NCBI GenBank assembly: GCA_947464665.1
Contig: CANHXV010000052.1
Coordinates: forward strand, 1 to 11,734
Origin: Comamonadaceae bacterium
GTDB lineage: Bacteria; Pseudomonadota; Gammaproteobacteria; Burkholderiales; Burkholderiaceae_C
DNA: 11,734 nt
Direction: 5' to 3'
This document shows positions 1-7,114 of the stretch, one piece after another; position 1 is the stretch's first letter; each line of letters begins with the position of its first letter. A program made the translations under genes and the position numbers. The notes under the pieces were generated by a model. That model was not told the DNA's origin and made no database searches. It was given only the letters and a program-made list of their open reading frames with translations.

Positions 1-1227
1 ACTGCTTCGCGCATGCCCACTTTGCGCAGCGCTCGCAAAATTGACGATTTAACAGTGGAACTTACCACCAGCGAACCCGATGCTTTTTTGCCTCTGAACC
101 TGACCAATTTGTTCATGGCCTCGCCTGCACATTGGAAGAAAAAATTTGATGCTGCCGCAGGCGCTACGCCTGCTGACAAGTCCAAAGCTGCTTGGACGGC
201 GTTTGCAGCAGACGCATCAGGCTCTGGCCCATTCAAGATGGCTCGCTTTGTGCCACGTGAGCGCTTGGAAGTGGTGGCCAACAAAACGTATTGGGATCCT
301 AAGCGCGTGCCCAAGCTTGACCGCGTGGTCATGCTGCCGATGCCTGAGGCCAATGCTCGCACCGCCGCTTTGCTAGGTGGCCAGGTAGATTGGATTGAGG
401 CTCCGGCGCCAGACGCGATGGCCCAAATTACTCAGCGTGGCTTCAAGATTGAAAGCAATGCTCAGCCTCATGTGTGGCCCTGGCAGTTGTCATTTGCCGA
501 TGGCTCGCCCTGGTTGGACAAAAGGGTGCGGCAAGCGGCCAACCTGTGTGTCGACCGTGAAGGCATCAAAACCTTGTTGGGTGGGATGATGGCCGTGCCT
601 AAGGGTACAGTGCCCCCAGGTCACCCTTGGTGGGGCAACCCCAAGTTCGACATCAAGTACGATGTGAACGCAGGCAAAACTTTGATGTCCCAAGCAGGCC
701 ACAGCGCAGCCAAGCCGCTCAAGGTCAAGGTGCAAATTTCCGCATCGGGCTCAGGCCAAATGCAGCCCTTGCCTATGAACGAGTTTGTGCAGCAGTCGCT
801 CAAACAGTGCTTCTTTGATGTTGAATTCGATGTGATCGAGTGGAACACCTTGTTCACCAACTGGCGCAAGGGTGCAAAGGACCCATCTGCCAATGGTGCC
901 AATGCCATCAATGTGAGCTACGCCGCCATGGACCCCTTCTTTGGCATGGTACGTTTCACCAGCACAGGCACCTTTCCGCCGGTGTCAAACAATTGGGGCT
1001 ATTTTGGCAACCCTGAATTTGACAAGCTGATTGCCGATGCGCGCACCCAGTTTGATGACAAAAGGCGCGACGAAGCTTTGTCTAAGCTGCATGCACGGAT
1101 CGTGGAAGAGGCCCCCTTCGTGTGGATCGCCCACGATGTCGGCCCACGCGCTATTAGCACCAAGGTTAAAGGCCTCGTTCAGGCGCGCAGCTGGTTTGTC
1201 GATTTAGCCCCTATTTCGATGGATTGA
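1..1227 (+). CDS. ABC transporter substrate-binding protein, family 5 (5' end missing)
   Basis: This is the periplasmic binding protein of a peptide/nickel-class (SBP_bac_5, DppA/OppA-like) importer; it captures the solute and delivers it to the permease pair encoded next. The reading frame is open to base 1, so the ATG at 13 is internal. About 408 codons are present, whereas family members usually have about 500-540, so the signal peptide and the first hundred or so residues lie upstream. Visible family features are the lobe segment rich in Asp/Ala with the 'GSGPFKMARF' stretch, the 'YWDPKRVPKLDRVVML' strand, the 'RQAANLCVDREGIK' helix and the C-terminal 'FVWIAHDVGPRA' segment. It is followed by a terminator and then the permease genes. 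The ligand cannot be deduced from sequence; from the downstream enzymes I infer a ureide, amide or small peptide. Family assignment is secure, substrate is not. Confidence 0.93.
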   Translation, partial: TASRMPTLRSARKIDDLTVELTTSEPDAFLPLNLTNLFMASPAHWKKKFDAAAGATPADKSKAAWTAFAADASGSGPFKMARFVPRERLEVVANKTYWDPKRVPKLDRVVMLPMPEANARTAALLGGQVDWIEAPAPDAMAQITQRGFKIESNAQPHVWPWQLSFADGSPWLDKRVRQAANLCVDREGIKTLLGGMMAVPKGTVPPGHPWWGNPKFDIKYDVNAGKTLMSQAGHSAAKPLKVKVQISASGSGQMQPLPMNEFVQQSLKQCFFDVEFDVIEWNTLFTNWRKGAKDPSANGANAINVSYAAMDPFFGMVRFTSTGTFPPVSNNWGYFGNPEFDKLIADARTQFDDKRRDEALSKLHARIVEEAPFVWIAHDVGPRAISTKVKGLVQARSWFVDLAPISMD

Positions 1228-1237
1228 TGCACAGGCC

Positions 1238-1276
1238 AGCCGGTGTGGGTTCTTACCACGCCGGCTTTTGTTTAAT
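1238..1276 (+). terminator. Rho-independent terminator between binding protein and permease genes
   Basis: Bases 1238-1248 (AGCCGGTGTGG) pair with 1256-1266 (CCACGCCGGCT) as an 11-bp stem with a single G-U pair and a 7-nt loop (GTTCTTA). A T-rich tail (TTTTGTTTAAT) follows from 1266. It starts 10 bases after the binding protein stop codon. Such intra-operon terminators are common after the binding protein gene of ABC importers, where partial read-through sets an excess of binding protein over membrane components. It could also end the transcript fully, in which case the permease gene would need its own promoter within 1277-1328; I see no clear one there. Confidence 0.87.
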
Positions 1277-1328
1277 CGCTTAAGGGCCTAAATGGAGCCT
1301 CGAGGCTTGCCCAACTTGGAGCAATGGG

Positions 1329-2282
1329 ATGCTTGTTTTTTTGTGGCGACGTCTGCTCTACACGTTGCCAATCATGCTGGGTGTGGCCTTGGTGTGTTTT
1401 GCCCTGGTGCACCTAGCGCCGGGCGACCCCTTGGTGTCCATCCTGCCCCCTGACGCTTCGGCTGAGTTGCAAGCCAAGTTAAAAGAACTCTACGGTTTTA
1501 ACCGCTCTTACCCCGAGCAGTTTGTGAGTTGGGTGTGGCGTGCCTTGCAGGGCGATTTGGGCACTTCAATCGCCAGCAACCGGCCGGTCTTCAGCGAGGT
1601 GATGAAGGCAGTAGGCAACACCTTGCGCTTGGCCATGGTAGCCACCTTGATTGGCTTTTTGTTCGGTTGCCTTTTTGGCTTTGTGGCCGGTTACTTTCAA
1701 AATTCTTGGCTCGATAAATTGGCCTCACTGACTTCGGTGCTGGGGGTTAGCGTTCCCCACTATTGGCTGGGCATGGTGCTGGTCATTGTGTTTTCATCGA
1801 TCTTGATGTGGTTGCCCCCTGGTGGAGCGGGTCCCGGGGGCTCGGGCGATTGGGCCTGGGACTGGGAGCATTTCAAGCACATGCTCCTACCTGCAATTAC
1901 GATGAGCGTGATTCCCATGGGCATTATTTCGCGGACCTTGCGCGCCTTGGTGGGTGATATCTTGGCCCAAGAGTTCATTGTGGGTTTGCGCGCTAAAGGC
2001 CTGACCGATTTCGGCATTTTCTTGCACGTTGTCAAAAATGCCGCGCCCACCGCTTTGGCGGTGATGGGCTTGCAGTTGGGTTATTTATTAGGTGGCTCGA
2101 TTTTGATCGAGACCGTCTTTTCTTGGCCGGGCACCGGCTCTTTATTAAACTCGGCCATTTTTCAGCGCGATCTGCCTTTGTTGCAAGGCACTATTCTGGT
2201 ATTGGCCATGTTTTTTGTGTTCTTGAACCTGATCGTTGATGTTGTTCAAACCCTGTTAGACCCGCGCATTTCGCGCAGCTGA
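1329..2282 (+). CDS. ABC transporter permease, DppB/OppB type
   Basis: This is the first inner-membrane subunit of the dipeptide-class importer. The 317 residues match the usual DppB length. There is an N-terminal membrane segment (about 10-30) followed by the typical 'HLAPGDP' turn, a periplasmic loop to about residue 95, then several hydrophobic spans (about 97-122, 133-162, 186-205, 240-262, 285-308). The cytoplasmic EAA coupling loop lies at about 215-238, containing 'EFIVGLRAKGL'. The ATG at 1329 is preceded by GGAG at 1318-1321 with 7-nt spacing. The ATG at 1324 is in another frame. A 101-bp gap with a terminator separates it from the binding protein gene; the second permease starts 19 bp downstream. 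Confidence 0.95.
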   Translation: MLVFLWRRLLYTLPIMLGVALVCFALVHLAPGDPLVSILPPDASAELQAKLKELYGFNRSYPEQFVSWVWRALQGDLGTSIASNRPVFSEVMKAVGNTLRLAMVATLIGFLFGCLFGFVAGYFQNSWLDKLASLTSVLGVSVPHYWLGMVLVIVFSSILMWLPPGGAGPGGSGDWAWDWEHFKHMLLPAITMSVIPMGIISRTLRALVGDILAQEFIVGLRAKGLTDFGIFLHVVKNAAPTALAVMGLQLGYLLGGSILIETVFSWPGTGSLLNSAIFQRDLPLLQGTILVLAMFFVFLNLIVDVVQTLLDPRISRS

Positions 2283-2301
2283 AACCCAGTTCCAAATCAA
2301 G

Positions 2302-3192
2302 ATGAACATCACAGTTGATTCCCAAAAGTTGCCCGAGCTCGCCATGCAGAGATCAGCGGGTTATTGGCAAACTGTGGGCCGGCGTTTCATGCAACAAAAA
2401 ATTGCTGTATTTGCAGCCTTGGTGGTCTTGGTGTTGCTGGTGCTGGCTGTTTTTGGGCCGTGGTTGGCGCCCTTGGACCCGTACCAGTCGTCCATACTCA
2501 AGAGGCTTAAACCGATTGGTTTTGCGGGCCATCCCTTGGGCACAGACGAGTTGGGGCGCGATATGCTGAGCCGCTTGATCGTAGGGACCCGATTGTCTTT
2601 GTTCATTGGCATAACGCCGGTGATTTGCGCTTTTGTCATCGGCTCTGTCATTGGCATCACCGCGGGTTACGCCGGTGGTTGGGTCAACACCAGCATGATG
2701 CGAACCATCGATGTGTTTTATGCGTTTCCCTCAGTTCTACTGGCCATCGCTTTGTCAGGCACCTTAGGGGCAGGCATCACCAATTCGCTGATTTCTTTGA
2801 CCATTGTGTTCATTCCACCGATTGCCCGTGTGGCCGAGAGCGTGACCACGCAAATAAGAGGGCGAGATTTTGTTGATGCCGCCCGCGCCTCAGGGGCGGG
2901 AGCCTTCACCATCGTTCGGGTGCACGTGTTGGGCAATGTGCTTGGACCAGTGTTTGTATACGCCACAAGTTTGATCGCAGTGGCCATGATTTTGGCCTCT
3001 GGCCTGAGCTTTTTGGGCCTTGGTGTTAAGCCGCCCGAGCCCGAGTGGGGCCTTATGTTAAACACCTTGCGCACCGCAATTTACACACAGCCGTGGATCG
3101 CGGCTTTGCCTGGGGCGATGATTTTCATCACCTCCATTGCCTTCAATTTGTTAGCCGACGGTTTGCGTTCGGCCATGGAGATCAAACAGTGA
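2302..3192 (+). CDS. ABC transporter permease, DppC/OppC type
   Basis: This is the second inner-membrane subunit, pairing with the DppB-like protein to form the translocation path. It has 296 residues. The N-terminal cytoplasmic stretch is followed by a membrane span at about 34-56, then the DppC hallmark 'HPLGTDELGRDMLSRLI' at 77-93. Further spans lie at about 98-122, 143-172, 214-240 and 268-285. The EAA coupling loop is at about 189-211 ('DFVDAARASGAG'). No good Shine-Dalgarno sequence precedes the ATG, so expression probably depends on translation continuing from the upstream permease 19 bp away. The next ATPase gene begins 7 bp after its stop codon. Confidence 0.95.
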   Translation: MNITVDSQKLPELAMQRSAGYWQTVGRRFMQQKIAVFAALVVLVLLVLAVFGPWLAPLDPYQSSILKRLKPIGFAGHPLGTDELGRDMLSRLIVGTRLSLFIGITPVICAFVIGSVIGITAGYAGGWVNTSMMRTIDVFYAFPSVLLAIALSGTLGAGITNSLISLTIVFIPPIARVAESVTTQIRGRDFVDAARASGAGAFTIVRVHVLGNVLGPVFVYATSLIAVAMILASGLSFLGLGVKPPEPEWGLMLNTLRTAIYTQPWIAALPGAMIFITSIAFNLLADGLRSAMEIKQ

Positions 3193-3199
3193 GTGCGCT

Positions 3200-4258
3200 A
3201 TGCCCTTAACCCCCAAAGACTTGGGCGGCCCAGCTCAGCCCATGCTCAGTGTGCGTGGCTTGGTCAAGCACTTCCCGCTAAAAAAAGACGTTTTTGGCAA
3301 GGGCGGTGGCGTCGTGCGTGCCGTCGATGGCGTAGATTTTGAGGTCTTCAAAGGCGAGACCTTGGGCGTCGTGGGCGAGTCCGGTTGCGGGAAATCCACC
3401 ACTGCGCGCTTGCTCATGCAATTGATCATTCAGGACCAAGGTGAGTTGGTTTTTGATGGCCAGACCGTGGGAGGCTCGGCCTTGCCATTGAAGGCCTACC
3501 GGCGGCAAACTCAAATGGTGTTCCAAGACAGCTATGCCTCTTTGAACCCGCGCCTGACCATTGAAGACTCTATTGCTTTTGGACCCATGGTGCATGGCGT
3601 GCCCCATCACGAGGCGGTGGCGCGCGCGCGCGACTTGCTGGCCCGAGTTGGCTTGGCGCCCGAGCGTTTTGCTGAGCGCTATCCGCACGAACTCTCGGGC
3701 GGTCAACGCCAGCGCGTGAACATCGCCCGCGCCCTGGCCTTGCAGTCGCGCTTGATCATCTTGGATGAGGCGGTGTCTGCCTTGGACAAGTCGGTGGAAG
3801 CCCAGGTGCTGAATTTACTGTTGGATTTGAAAGAGGACTTTGGCCTGACATATGTTTTCATCAGCCACGACTTGAATGTGGTGCGTTACATGAGCGACCG
3901 AGTATTGGTGATGTATTTGGGCCAAGTCGTTGAGATTGGCGACAGCGAAACCTTGTTCAACAATCCGGCACATCCCTATACACAAGCTTTGTTGTCATCC
4001 ATTCCCACCTTGGACCCCGACCGGCGCACCGAAAAGCCGCCTTTGGCTGGTGACCCGCCCAATCCCATCAATCCGCCCGCGGGCTGCCGCTTCCACCCAC
4101 GATGTGTCCATGCCCAAGCCATTTGCAGCCAAAAAATGCCGGAGCTGGCCGACACCGCCCACGGTCAGCAGGTGGCGTGCTGGATGCATGTGTCAGGCAG
4201 TGCCCATAGCCTTGCACCAAATCACCCATCAGGCGCAGCCCCTCAGGAGATGGCATGA
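3200..4258 (+). CDS. ABC transporter ATP-binding protein, OppF/DppF type
   Basis: This is one of two cytoplasmic ATPases that power the importer. In its 352 residues I see Walker A 'GESGCGKST' at 59-67, the Q-loop Gln at 109, the signature 'LSGGQRQR' at 165-172, Walker B 'LIILDE' at 185-190 and the H-loop His at 223. The sequence after Walker B reads 'DEAVSALD', with Ala where Pro is usual. The C-terminal oligopeptide-transporter extension has 'HPYTQALL' at 258-265 and four cysteines (C296, C302, C309, C327); in related Dpp ATPases such cysteines hold a [4Fe-4S] cluster. A second Met at residue 15 is a less likely start, because neither ATG has a clear Shine-Dalgarno. Its last four bases (ATGA) overlap the start of the next ATPase gene, indicating translational coupling. 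Confidence 0.95.
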   Translation: MPLTPKDLGGPAQPMLSVRGLVKHFPLKKDVFGKGGGVVRAVDGVDFEVFKGETLGVVGESGCGKSTTARLLMQLIIQDQGELVFDGQTVGGSALPLKAYRRQTQMVFQDSYASLNPRLTIEDSIAFGPMVHGVPHHEAVARARDLLARVGLAPERFAERYPHELSGGQRQRVNIARALALQSRLIILDEAVSALDKSVEAQVLNLLLDLKEDFGLTYVFISHDLNVVRYMSDRVLVMYLGQVVEIGDSETLFNNPAHPYTQALLSSIPTLDPDRRTEKPPLAGDPPNPINPPAGCRFHPRCVHAQAICSQKMPELADTAHGQQVACWMHVSGSAHSLAPNHPSGAAPQEMA

Positions 4259-5253
4259 AATTGGCCCCAGCTCAAGATTGTTTTGTGGAGGTCAAGCAAC
4301 TCCATGTGACATTTACCGGGGGTAAAAAACCCGTGCAAGCCGTTAGTGGCGTAGATTTGCGTGTTCAGCGCGGCGAGGTGGTGGCCTTAATTGGCGAATC
4401 GGGCTCGGGCAAAAGTGTCACCTTGCGCAGCCTGCTTGGTTTGCACGCTAAAAAAACCACGCTCATTTCTGGTGACATTCGCGTCGGCGACCAGCAGGTT
4501 TTACAGCTATCGCACAGTGATCTCTGCAGCTACCGTGGGCGCGTGGCTTCAATGATTTTTCAAGAGCCCTTGCTGGCTCTAGACCCTGTTTACAGCCTGG
4601 GCCAACAAATTACCGAGACCATTCGTCGACATGAAAATGTCACTGCCCAAGAGGCTCAGCAACGCGCATTGGCTCTTTTTGAACGGGTGCGAATTCCTAG
4701 CCCCGAGCGGCGGCTTCAAGCTTATCCCCATGAAATGTCAGGTGGCATGCGGCAGCGCGCAATGATTGCGCTAGCCCTGGCTTGCAATCCCCAATTGCTG
4801 CTGGCCGACGAGCCCACCACTGCGCTGGACGCCACGGTGCAAATTCAAATTCTGCTGTTGCTTCGAGAATTGCAAAAAGACTTAGGACTGGCGGTGGTGT
4901 TTGTCACCCATGATATCGGTGCCGCCGTCGAGGTGGCTGATCGGATTGCGGTGATGTATGCCGGCCGGATTGTGGAAGAGGGGCCGGCGCGCACCTTGCT
5001 TCGCCAACCACGCCACCCCTATACCCGGGCTTTGTTGCAAAGCCGCGCCGACGGGGCCTTGGCCAAGGGCCAGCGGCTGGTGACCATTGCAGGTGCTCCG
5101 CCAGATCTGGCGGCACTGCCACAAGGCTGTGCCTTTGCCAGTCGCTGTACGATGGCTCAGCCTGAGTGTGAATCCACGCAACCCGATGTGAGTTGGTTGG
5201 AAGACAACCACAGCGTGCGCTGTTTGCGTGCCTTAGAGCCCCAGTCTGTTTGA
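4255..5253 (+). CDS. ABC transporter ATP-binding protein, OppD/DppD type
   Basis: This is the second ATPase of the importer. In its 332 residues I see Walker A 'GESGSGKS' at 47-54, the Q-loop Gln at 103, the signature 'MSGGMRQR' at 161-168, Walker B 'LLLADE' at 181-186 and the H-loop His at 219. The C-terminal extension carries 'HPYTRALL' at 254-261 and the cysteines C292, C298, C305 and C323 expected for an iron-sulfur site. 'MSGGMRQR' and 'DEPTTALDATVQ' are typical of the D-type partner rather than the F-type. The start overlaps the preceding gene by four bases. Most opp/dpp operons place the D gene before the F gene; here the order is reversed. A 22-bp gap leads to the amidase gene. Confidence 0.95.
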   Translation: MKLAPAQDCFVEVKQLHVTFTGGKKPVQAVSGVDLRVQRGEVVALIGESGSGKSVTLRSLLGLHAKKTTLISGDIRVGDQQVLQLSHSDLCSYRGRVASMIFQEPLLALDPVYSLGQQITETIRRHENVTAQEAQQRALALFERVRIPSPERRLQAYPHEMSGGMRQRAMIALALACNPQLLLADEPTTALDATVQIQILLLLRELQKDLGLAVVFVTHDIGAAVEVADRIAVMYAGRIVEEGPARTLLRQPRHPYTRALLQSRADGALAKGQRLVTIAGAPPDLAALPQGCAFASRCTMAQPECESTQPDVSWLEDNHSVRCLRALEPQSV

Positions 5254-5275
5254 GTTTTTCTTCAGCCACCACACC

Positions 5276-6478
5276 ATGAACCACCATACCGACGCCTTGT
5301 GGGACACCGCCCACGCCTTCATGCCTTACCCCAAAGTTCCCGTTCCACACGCGCACACCGGGCCGTTGGCTGGTTTGAGTTTTGGAGTGAAAGACCTCTA
5401 CCACGTTCAAGGCTACCCGACCAGTGGCGGCCAGCCTTTCATGCTGGCGCTGTCGGGTATCCAAGAGCGTACCGCTCCCGTGGTGCAAAGCCTGCTCAAC
5501 GCAGGTGCTAGATTTGTGGGCAAAACCATTACCGATGAACTGGCGTTTTCCATGAGCGGGCAAAACGCCCATTTTGGCTCGCCCATCAATGGCGCCGACC
5601 CCCTGCGCATCAGCGGGGGCTCGTCTTCGGGTTCGGCCTCTGCCGTGTCCAATCGCATGTGCGACTTTGCCCTGGGCTCGGACACGGGTGGTTCGGTGCG
5701 CGCACCGGCCAACCATTGCGGTTTGGTAGGTATCCGTCCAAGCCACGGCCGCATTAGCTTGGAAGATACATTGGCCTTGTCGCCCAGTTTGGACACCTGC
5801 GGTTGGTTTACCCGCGACGTGCCCACATTCGCCAGGGTGGCCGATGTGCTGTTGGGTGAAGATGCCCAAGCCTTGCCAGACAGCGTGCGCTTGCTGGTCC
5901 CCAATGATATTTGGGGCTTAGCCGCACCTGCAGCGGTCAAGGCATTGAAGCCGGTGCGCGGGCAAATTGAAGAGTGTCTTGGCAAAGCCCGTACGCTTAA
6001 CGTTGTGCTTGACGACTTTGACAGCATGTTCTGGCACTTTCGCGCCATTCAAGGGCGTGAGGCCTGGGATGTGGATGGGGCTTTCATCCGGCGCTTTGCA
6101 CCTGTACTAGGACCAGGTGTGGCCGAGCGGTTTCAGTGGGCGTCTGAACTAAGCGACGCCACCGTGGCTTCGGCCCAGGAATTTCGCCAACGCTGGCGCG
6201 CGCACATTGGCCGAATATTGGGAACCGATGGCGTGCTTCTCATGCCCACCATGCCCGATGTGGCGCCGCTGATCTCTGCTTCGGAAGCCGATCTGGATGC
6301 TTACCGCAACCGCGCCACGCGCATGCTGTGCGGTGCAGGTTTAGCCGGCTTGCCGCAGTTGAGTTTGCCCTTGGCCCAACGACAAGGCGCGCCCTTAGGC
6401 ATCTCATTGGTCGGGCCGGTGGGCAGTGACCGCAGCCTGGTTCGCTTGGCCGAACGCATCCACTCGGCGCTGGGTTAA
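5276..6478 (+). CDS. Amidase signature family hydrolase (AMI1-like)
   Basis: A cytoplasmic amidase of 400 residues that hydrolyses a C-N amide bond to an acid and ammonia or an amine. The Ser-cisSer-Lys triad is visible: K39 in 'FGVKD', S116 in 'GGSSSGSAS' and the nucleophile S140 in 'GSDTGGSVRAPA'. The 24-residue gap between the two serines equals that in GatA. The N-terminal half (about 29-180: 'GPLAGLSFGVKD', 'SGQNAHFGSP', 'FDLG'-like and 'IRPSHGRIS' stretches) closely resembles plant AMI1 indole-3-acetamide hydrolase and its short bacterial relatives, not the longer AtzE/HpxY or GatA proteins. No signal peptide is seen. There is no clear Shine-Dalgarno; the start fits the family and is 22 bp after the ATPase gene, so co-transcription with the transporter is likely. 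Substrate unknown; oxamate-, ureide- or peptide-like amides are candidates. Confidence 0.92.
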   Translation: MNHHTDALWDTAHAFMPYPKVPVPHAHTGPLAGLSFGVKDLYHVQGYPTSGGQPFMLALSGIQERTAPVVQSLLNAGARFVGKTITDELAFSMSGQNAHFGSPINGADPLRISGGSSSGSASAVSNRMCDFALGSDTGGSVRAPANHCGLVGIRPSHGRISLEDTLALSPSLDTCGWFTRDVPTFARVADVLLGEDAQALPDSVRLLVPNDIWGLAAPAAVKALKPVRGQIEECLGKARTLNVVLDDFDSMFWHFRAIQGREAWDVDGAFIRRFAPVLGPGVAERFQWASELSDATVASAQEFRQRWRAHIGRILGTDGVLLMPTMPDVAPLISASEADLDAYRNRATRMLCGAGLAGLPQLSLPLAQRQGAPLGISLVGPVGSDRSLVRLAERIHSALG

Positions 6479-6486
6479 GCCGGATG

Positions 6487-6501
6487 GGGCTGAGTCAGTC
6501 C
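6487..6501. repeat. 15-bp near-palindrome at convergent gene ends
   Basis: GGGCTGAGTCAGTCC forms 7-bp arms with one G-T mismatch around a central G at 6494. It lies across the junction between the amidase stop (6476-6478) and the stop of the minus-strand gene (6495-6497). A short stem with a 5-nt loop is possible in either transcript, but there is no T tract, so it would be a weak terminator at best. Its symmetry could also be accidental. Confidence 0.3.
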
Positions 6502-7046
6502 GCAGGCCAGGTCGGGTGCACGGCTTGGAGCAAGGTGAAGACCTCGCAATCCTCTTGCGGCCCTTGGCGCTCAATCACCAAAAACGAGCTGGCTTCTAAG
6601 GCCATTAAGGGGTGGTGCCAAACACCTTTGTGCAAGGTAAAACCTTGTTGACCGCTCACTTCAAAACACGCCAAGGTGTTCAAGTCGGGGGTTGCGACGC
6701 CTGTTGCCACCCAAAGCCGGCAGCGCGCGCCCAACAAAGGCAAAAAACTTTGACTGCCCCAGTTGTGGCGCTCAAGCATTTGGCACGGCGTGCGCGGGCT
6801 TTGTGCTTGGGCATGGAACACCGCCAAAACTGCTTGGCCGTTAGCGCCATGCAGGTCCAAATCAGCAAGCAAGTCCAAGCGCGAACTGGTGCCTCGGTTG
6901 ATGGCGCGCTGACCTGCAGCATCGAGTTGCAACACTTGGCCATAAGGCGCAAAGGCCTCTGCTGTAAGGCTTTGAAGGCGCACGCTGGCCGAGTGAGTAA
7001 GTCCTGCGTGCGCGGGTTGGGGCGGTTTTTGCATAGCAGATATCAT
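6495..7046 (-). CDS. allA: Ureidoglycolate lyase
   Basis: Splits ureidoglycolate into glyoxylate and urea, the last step of the ureide branch of purine breakdown; cytoplasmic. Visible family features are 'LQSLTAEAFAPYGQVL' near the N-terminus, 'INRGTSSR', 'LERHNWGSQSFLPL' (the family's ERH..G.Q.F.P block), 'TPDLNTLACF' and the active-site region 'GVWHHPLMAL'. The core equals the roughly 160-170 residues of E. coli AllA. I chose the ATG at 7046 (183 residues) because GGTGG lies 8 nt upstream; ATGs at 7034 (179 residues), 7061 and 7097 are alternatives, and the extra N-terminal residues they add are not conserved. It is the only minus-strand gene here, convergent with the amidase and divergent from the M20 hydrolase, so it needs its own promoter in 7047-7114. 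Confidence 0.88.
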   Translation of the reverse strand: MISAMQKPPQPAHAGLTHSASVRLQSLTAEAFAPYGQVLQLDAAGQRAINRGTSSRLDLLADLDLHGANGQAVLAVFHAQAQSPRTPCQMLERHNWGSQSFLPLLGARCRLWVATGVATPDLNTLACFEVSGQQGFTLHKGVWHHPLMALEASSFLVIERQGPQEDCEVFTLLQAVHPTWPAD

Positions 7047-7114
7047 GGCATAAGCCACCATCCGCTGCAGGCAACAACTTGCATGACTCATCGACATTTG
7101 CAAAGAACTGTTCT
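7047..7114. promoter_or_regulatory. Divergent intergenic region between lyase and M20 hydrolase genes
   Basis: This 68-bp gap must supply the start of the minus-strand lyase transcript and either a promoter or a leader for the plus-strand hydrolase. It contains a perfect 9-bp palindrome ATGACTCAT (7083-7091) and a perfect 8-bp palindrome TTTGCAAA (7097-7104), with centres 13-14 bp apart, plus two TTGCA repeats. I could not fit convincing -35/-10 boxes or a correctly spaced sigma-54 element. The palindromes could be regulator sites, but this is inference only. Confidence 0.35.

Noticed and set aside
4904..5869. Minus-strand open frame of 321 codons overlapping the second ATPase and the amidase
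   Set aside because: It lies opposite two well-supported genes, has low-complexity His/Gly/Arg-rich translation, and shows no family motif; it is a by-product of codon bias in G+C-rich DNA.
7079..7114. TTG start at 7079 for the M20 hydrolase
   Set aside because: The added 12 residues are not conserved in the family and there is no good ribosome site; the ATG at 7115 gives the usual length.
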